From the NCBI RefSeq assembly GCF_016591715.1, contig NZ_AP024109.1, positions 1,798,001 to 1,862,000 of the forward strand: 64,000 nt of DNA, in the 5' to 3' direction. Numbering within the stretch: the first letter of the stretch is position 1; every line of letters starts with the position of its first letter. The DNA is from Mesorhizobium sp. J8. Lineage in GTDB: Bacteria > Pseudomonadota > Alphaproteobacteria > Rhizobiales > Rhizobiaceae. Positions 60,343-64,000 of the stretch are shown here, piece by piece. A program made the position numbers and the translations under genes. Below the pieces are notes generated by a model. That model had not been told where the DNA came from. It searched no databases and saw only the letters and a list, made by a program, of their open reading frames with translations.

Positions 60343-61404
60343 TCAAAGCTGCAGGTTCTGCAGCTTTCCTCCACCCGCTCTGTCGATCGCAACCACGGGC
60401 TCGATCGCCAGATCGTCGATATTTGAAAAGTAGGCGATCGTCTGCAGCAGGCCTTGCTTTAGGGGCACCTCGGGCGACCAGCCGAGGAGCGCCTTTGCGC
60501 GGCCTATGTCGGGGCGTCGGCGGCGCGGGTCGTCCTGCGGCAAAGGCAGGTACTTCACGGGCGATCTGGTGCCGGTCAGTTCGCGCACCAATCTTGCCAG
60601 CTCGAGGATCGAAAACTCTCCGGGATTGCCGAGATTAACCGGTTCGCGCGGATTTGGATCGACATCCATCAGGCGGCGCAGTCCCTCGACCAGATCCGTG
60701 ACATAGCAGAAGGAGCGGGTCTGTCGGCCATCCCCGAATATCGTCAGCGGCCGCTTCTCGATCGCTTGCATGACCAGGTTCGAGACGATGCGGCCGTCGG
60801 CAGGGTCCATCCTTGGCCCATATGTGTTGAAGATGCGGGCCACGCGAATATCGGCCATAGCGGCTCGCAGATAATCGAAGCAGAGCGTTTCGGCGGCGCG
60901 CTTGCCCTCGTCATAGCAGGCTCGCGGTCCCGTGCAGTTGACATGGCCGACATAGTCCTCGCGCTGCGGATGCTGTTCCGGATCGCCATAGACTTCGCTG
61001 GTCGACGCCTGCAGGAAGCGGGCACCGTTGCTGGCGGCGAGCTCCAGAAGATTTAGGGTCCCGATCACACAGGTGCGTGTCGTGTGGATCGGGTCGGCCT
61101 GATAACGAGGCGGCGATGCCGCGCAGGCCAGATTGAAAACGCGATCGACAGGTTCGCCGAGCTCCAGCGGTGTGCAAACATCCTGTTCGATCAACCTAAA
61201 GCGCGCCAGGCCAACCAGCGAACCGATGTTTTCCATTCTGCCAGTGAGAAAATTGTCGACGCAGATCACGCGATAGCCGTCATGCAGCAGCGCCTCGCAC
61301 AAATGCGAACCGAGGAAACCGGCACCGCCGGCAACAAGCGCCGTCCGTGTTTTTTCAGCCCTTTTTGATCGCCGCATCTCGATGGTCTCCTGTCTGTCAC
61401 TCAT
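60343..61404 (-). CDS. UDP-glucuronate decarboxylase-like SDR
   Basis: Extended SDR of 353 residues. VAGGAGFLGSHLCEALL is the Rossmann loop; LACAASPPRYQADPIHT in pieces, STSEVYGDP, YDEGKRAAE (catalytic Tyr/Lys) and ARIFNTYGPRM are the signature of UDP-xylose synthases, which decarboxylate UDP-glucuronate. UDP-xylose would suit the beta-xylosidase-like gene in the same island. Its ATG overlaps the CgeB stop by 4 bp. Confidence 0.85.
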   Translation of the reverse strand: MSDRQETIEMRRSKRAEKTRTALVAGGAGFLGSHLCEALLHDGYRVICVDNFLTGRMENIGSLVGLARFRLIEQDVCTPLELGEPVDRVFNLACAASPPRYQADPIHTTRTCVIGTLNLLELAASNGARFLQASTSEVYGDPEQHPQREDYVGHVNCTGPRACYDEGKRAAETLCFDYLRAAMADIRVARIFNTYGPRMDPADGRIVSNLVMQAIEKRPLTIFGDGRQTRSFCYVTDLVEGLRRLMDVDPNPREPVNLGNPGEFSILELARLVRELTGTRSPVKYLPLPQDDPRRRRPDIGRAKALLGWSPEVPLKQGLLQTIAYFSNIDDLAIEPVVAIDRAGGGKLQNLQL

Positions 61405-62510
61405 GCTGCACTTTCGACGTCCAGATCGATCGCCGGACGCGTTCCAACAAACGGCGTCAGCGCCGAAATGAATTCACGTGCCCGCGCCATGGCGGTATGT
61501 CTTGAAAGCACCGCCTCCCGCGCTGCCCTGGCCAAATCGAGCCTTGCCCGCTCGGATTTGGCGCTTAGGATCTCCTCGACATCTGCGGTGCTTGCCGCCG
61601 TCTCGATCGCCGATTCCGGGAAGAAATCATCGAGCCCGGGCCAGCGGTCGCTGATGATCGGCGTGCCGCAAGCAGCGGCCTCGAAGAGCCGCACGCTGGG
61701 CGACCATCCGGCGGCAATCATCGATGCCCGGGTAAGATTCAGCGTATAACGCTGGCGGCTGTAGAAGGCGGCATGCTCGGAGGGCGGCAGGTGCTCGATC
61801 CGCTCGACATTTCCCGGCCAGGCGATGTCGGACGGATATTGCGAGCCGGCAACGACGAAGCGGCGGTCCGGCAGGCGCCGCGCAGGCTCCAGCAGCAGCG
61901 CGTCGAGGGCGGGCTGCCGGTCCGCGCTGTAGGTGCCAAGATACCCAAGGTCCCATTCGATCGCGTTGCTGGTCCGATGGTGACGCTTCGGATCGACGGC
62001 GCAGTAGAGCGGCTCCGTCCGGCGGGCGCCGAACTCCGACTTGAGGCGCTCCAGCGTCGGTCCGCCCGTGAACGAGAAGTAGATGTCAAAATAGGAGATT
62101 TGCCTGCGGGCCAGATAGTCGCAATCATCCTCGGCAACCCGCGCCAGCGTCACTGGCGTGTCGATGTCGTAGAAGCAGAACTGTCCGGTGCACACCGAAG
62201 CAAGGCCGTCGATGATCGCCCTGCCTTCCGGTACGAAGGAGCCTACCACCACCGCGTCGGCTCGCTGCAGCTGCCGCTGGTAATTGCGCAGCAACTCCGA
62301 GGTCGTCTCGTAGTAGTGCAAGTCGCAGAAATCAGGGTCGCGCAGGTCCCTGTGATGCGCGTACCAGGGCACGTCGCGTTCGAGGAACGTGACGCGATGG
62401 CCGAGCTCGCTGAGCGCGCGCAGCAGTCCTCGGAAAGTCGTCGCGTGGCCGTTGCCCCAGGATGAGGACAACGAAAGCCCGAGGAAAACGATGTCGAGCG
62501 GTCTCGTCAT
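61401..62510 (-). CDS. CgeB-type glycosyltransferase (copy B)
   Basis: A 369-residue CgeB-family transferase, close in plan to copy A: LSSSWGNGHATTFRGLLRAL near the start, CFYDIDTPVTLARV, LGYLGTYSADRQPALD and VRLFEAAACGTPIISDRWPGLDDFF. The frame runs open upstream, but ATG 62510 overlaps the stop of copy C by 4 bp and starts the family's first strand. Confidence 0.85.
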   Translation of the reverse strand: MTRPLDIVFLGLSLSSSWGNGHATTFRGLLRALSELGHRVTFLERDVPWYAHHRDLRDPDFCDLHYYETTSELLRNYQRQLQRADAVVVGSFVPEGRAIIDGLASVCTGQFCFYDIDTPVTLARVAEDDCDYLARRQISYFDIYFSFTGGPTLERLKSEFGARRTEPLYCAVDPKRHHRTSNAIEWDLGYLGTYSADRQPALDALLLEPARRLPDRRFVVAGSQYPSDIAWPGNVERIEHLPPSEHAAFYSRQRYTLNLTRASMIAAGWSPSVRLFEAAACGTPIISDRWPGLDDFFPESAIETAASTADVEEILSAKSERARLDLARAAREAVLSRHTAMARAREFISALTPFVGTRPAIDLDVESAA

Positions 62511-63601
62511 TCCGCAGCCTCCATTGCGCGGCGCTCGAAATGCGCCTTGAAGATGTCGTCCACCAGCTGGGCTCTCAGCGTGTAGGTATGCTCGGCCAGA
62601 ACGCGCCGCAGTGCTGCCGTGCCGACCGCCTTTGCCCGTTTCGGCGTCAGCGTGCGCATGATCTCTGCGACATCGGTGCCGTCCCGCGCGACCAGGATCT
62701 CTTCGCCGGGCGTCAGGAACATCTCGACGCCGAGCCACGCGTCGGTGATTAGGCATGCACCCGCGCCGGCCGCTTCGAAGACGCGCGTCGCGGGCGAAAA
62801 GCCGTTGGCCGCCATGCTGTCGCGGCTGATGTTGAGCACCGCCTTCGGCGTCACGTTGAAGGCGTTGTGATCGCGCGTGCCGACATGGCCGAGCCACGAC
62901 ACATTTGCGGGCAAGGGCTTGTCGCCCCAACCGGAGCCGCCAAGCAGAAAGCGCTGGCTGCCGAGCCCGCGGGCCGGATCGAGGAAGAATGTGTCGACAC
63001 GCGCCTCACGGTCGGGCAGCCGATTGCCGAGGAAAGCCAAGTCGCAGGCAAAGCGCGGATTTGCGGCGACCGGATGATGCGTCTCAGGATCGAGCGCGTT
63101 GTAGATCGGCACGCATTCCGCCGCGCCCAGCGCTCGATAGTCCCAGACCACCGGGTCACCGCCGCCATAGGTCAGCACGATGCCGATCCTCTTCAACGCC
63201 TGGTGCAACGGGTGTTCGCCGTCGTTGCGCAACTCGCTTAGGGTCGCCGGTGCGTCGACATCCCAGAAGACTGTCAGCGCGTCGGGGCGGGCATTGTCGA
63301 GAACCGCACGCAGCAGCGCATCGTCTTCGAAGCCGACGCCGCTAGCCTTGACCACGACGTCCGCCTGCGCGGCGCGCGAGGCGACCTGCATCAGCGCATG
63401 CGAGGTCGGCTCGTAGACCACGACGCTGCACCAGTCAGGCGCCTCGATGTCGCGATGCTTTTGCCGATCGTAGACGTCGGGCTCATAGAAGACGATGTCG
63501 TAGCCGCGTTGCGACAGTGCCTTGAGCAAGCCGCGGTAGTAGGTGGCTGCGCCATTCCAGTAGGATGACAGAAGGCTCGATCCGTAAAAGGCTATCTTCA
63601 T
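62507..63601 (-). CDS. CgeB-type glycosyltransferase (copy C)
   Basis: A 364-residue CgeB-family transferase, more diverged than A and B: MKIAFYGSSLLSSYWNGAAT at the start, FWDVDAPATLSELR, LAFLGNRLPDREARVDTFF and TRVFEAAGAGACLITDAWLG. ATG 63601 overlaps the next upstream stop by 4 bp and was chosen over the longer open frame. Different donor or acceptor from the other copies is likely. Confidence 0.85.
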   Translation of the reverse strand: MKIAFYGSSLLSSYWNGAATYYRGLLKALSQRGYDIVFYEPDVYDRQKHRDIEAPDWCSVVVYEPTSHALMQVASRAAQADVVVKASGVGFEDDALLRAVLDNARPDALTVFWDVDAPATLSELRNDGEHPLHQALKRIGIVLTYGGGDPVVWDYRALGAAECVPIYNALDPETHHPVAANPRFACDLAFLGNRLPDREARVDTFFLDPARGLGSQRFLLGGSGWGDKPLPANVSWLGHVGTRDHNAFNVTPKAVLNISRDSMAANGFSPATRVFEAAGAGACLITDAWLGVEMFLTPGEEILVARDGTDVAEIMRTLTPKRAKAVGTAALRRVLAEHTYTLRAQLVDDIFKAHFERRAMEAAE

Positions 63602-64000
63602 GCCGCGGCCTCCCTTGCAGGCTTGATTTCGGCCGCCGCGCGATTGCCGCATGCGGCCAGGATGTCGAACAGCTCGTCGGCGCGGTGCCGGCAGGTGTGC
63701 CGCGCCAGGATGGTTTCCAGGCCAGATGCGGCCAACGCTTCTGCACGCTGACGATCGTTCAGCACATCGCGGAGGTGTCCTCGCATCTCGGCCCCGTTGC
63801 GGGCGAACAGGAAATCGGTGCCGGCGCGGAACAGCCCTTCGACATCCGACCACGGCGCCGAGATCAGCGGAATTCCGCAGGCCAGTGCTTCGAACATGCG
63901 AATGGTGGGAATGCCAGGCAAGGTCTCCCGGTAAGGCCTGCGGGGGATGTGCATGGTGACGCTATGGCGAGCGAAGGCCTTCGGCACATCGGCATTGGCA
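63598..64000 (-). CDS. CgeB-type glycosyltransferase (copy D), C-terminal part cut by window edge
   Basis: The last 133 residues of a further family member: FARHSVTMHIPRRPYRETLPG, then TIRMFEALACGIPLISAPWSDVEGLF and a helical end with LARHTCRHRADELFDIL, matching the C-terminal nucleotide-sugar domain of its neighbours. The start lies beyond base 64000. It overlaps copy C by 4 bp, so the operon continues to the right. Confidence 0.78.
   Translation of the reverse strand, partial: ANADVPKAFARHSVTMHIPRRPYRETLPGIPTIRMFEALACGIPLISAPWSDVEGLFRAGTDFLFARNGAEMRGHLRDVLNDRQRAEALAASGLETILARHTCRHRADELFDILAACGNRAAAEIKPAREAAA

Overview
The window is high-GC DNA with the gene style of a soil or plant-associated alphaproteobacterium of the Hyphomicrobiales, most likely Mesorhizobium or a close relative. 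This rests on the PrsDE-type secretion genes, an HWE histidine kinase, an EcfG-like sigma factor, CgeB-type glycosyltransferases and a short dispersed intergenic repeat. No rRNA, tRNA or CRISPR array was seen. Identifications come from reading motifs and family resemblance; no database search was run.

Region 1 (1-7406, minus strand) is one tightly coupled operon. It encodes a haem-binding HbpS/GlcG-like protein, a PQQ-dependent alcohol dehydrogenase with the Asp-Tyr-Asp signature of lanthanide enzymes, its XoxJ-like periplasmic partner, a lipoprotein cytochrome c, and caa3-type oxidase subunits II, I and III (III runs off the left edge). Five of the six junctions are 4-bp start/stop overlaps, so the whole chain from alcohol to oxygen appears to be made as a unit. 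Region 2 (7.7-9.9 kb) holds a pore-loop membrane protein, a small HTH regulator and two tiny putative membrane proteins.

Region 3 (10-15.1 kb) is a type I secretion pair (prsE, prsD) divergent from its probable substrate, a barrel-type glycoside hydrolase with a C-terminal RTX domain and a perfect hairpin after its stop. Region 4 (15.9-36.2 kb) is a Wzx/Wzy-type exopolysaccharide locus. It has GT4 and GT2 transferases, a polymerase, an asparagine synthase, a Wzc/GumC-like co-polymerase with a degenerate ATPase site, a flippase, an amino-sugar cassette (nucleotidyltransferase, DegT aminotransferase, monotopic phosphoglycosyl transferase, LegB-like dehydratase), a secreted propeller protein and a Wza-like exporter. 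A LuxR regulator, an HWE kinase and a NarL-type response regulator sit in the middle.

Region 5 (37.0-44.6 kb, minus strand) is an unusual operon that looks like an acyl/amino-acid natural-product or polymer-modification pathway: a stand-alone A-T-TE NRPS-like enzyme, NAD synthetase, a second asparagine synthase, an acyl ligase and an acyl carrier protein. It is followed by a divergent UDP-glucuronate epimerase-like gene and a decayed tyrosine recombinase that may mark an old island edge. Region 6 (46.5-49.8 kb) has a KimA-like potassium permease, an EcfG-like sigma factor, a small protein with a NepR-like motif and a small hydrophilic protein.

Region 7 (49.9-64 kb) is the strongest candidate for an undescribed system. 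It combines myo-inositol-1-phosphate synthase, a histidine phosphatase, a sugar nucleotidyltransferase, two methyltransferases, a GNAT/CelD-like acyltransferase, a GT4, four CgeB-type transferases, a UDP-glucuronate decarboxylase-like SDR, a glycosidase whose TIM-barrel motifs appear circularly permuted, and a PRTase-like/kinase-like fusion. The set suggests synthesis of a modified, perhaps inositol-containing, glycan or glycoconjugate whose product cannot be named from sequence.
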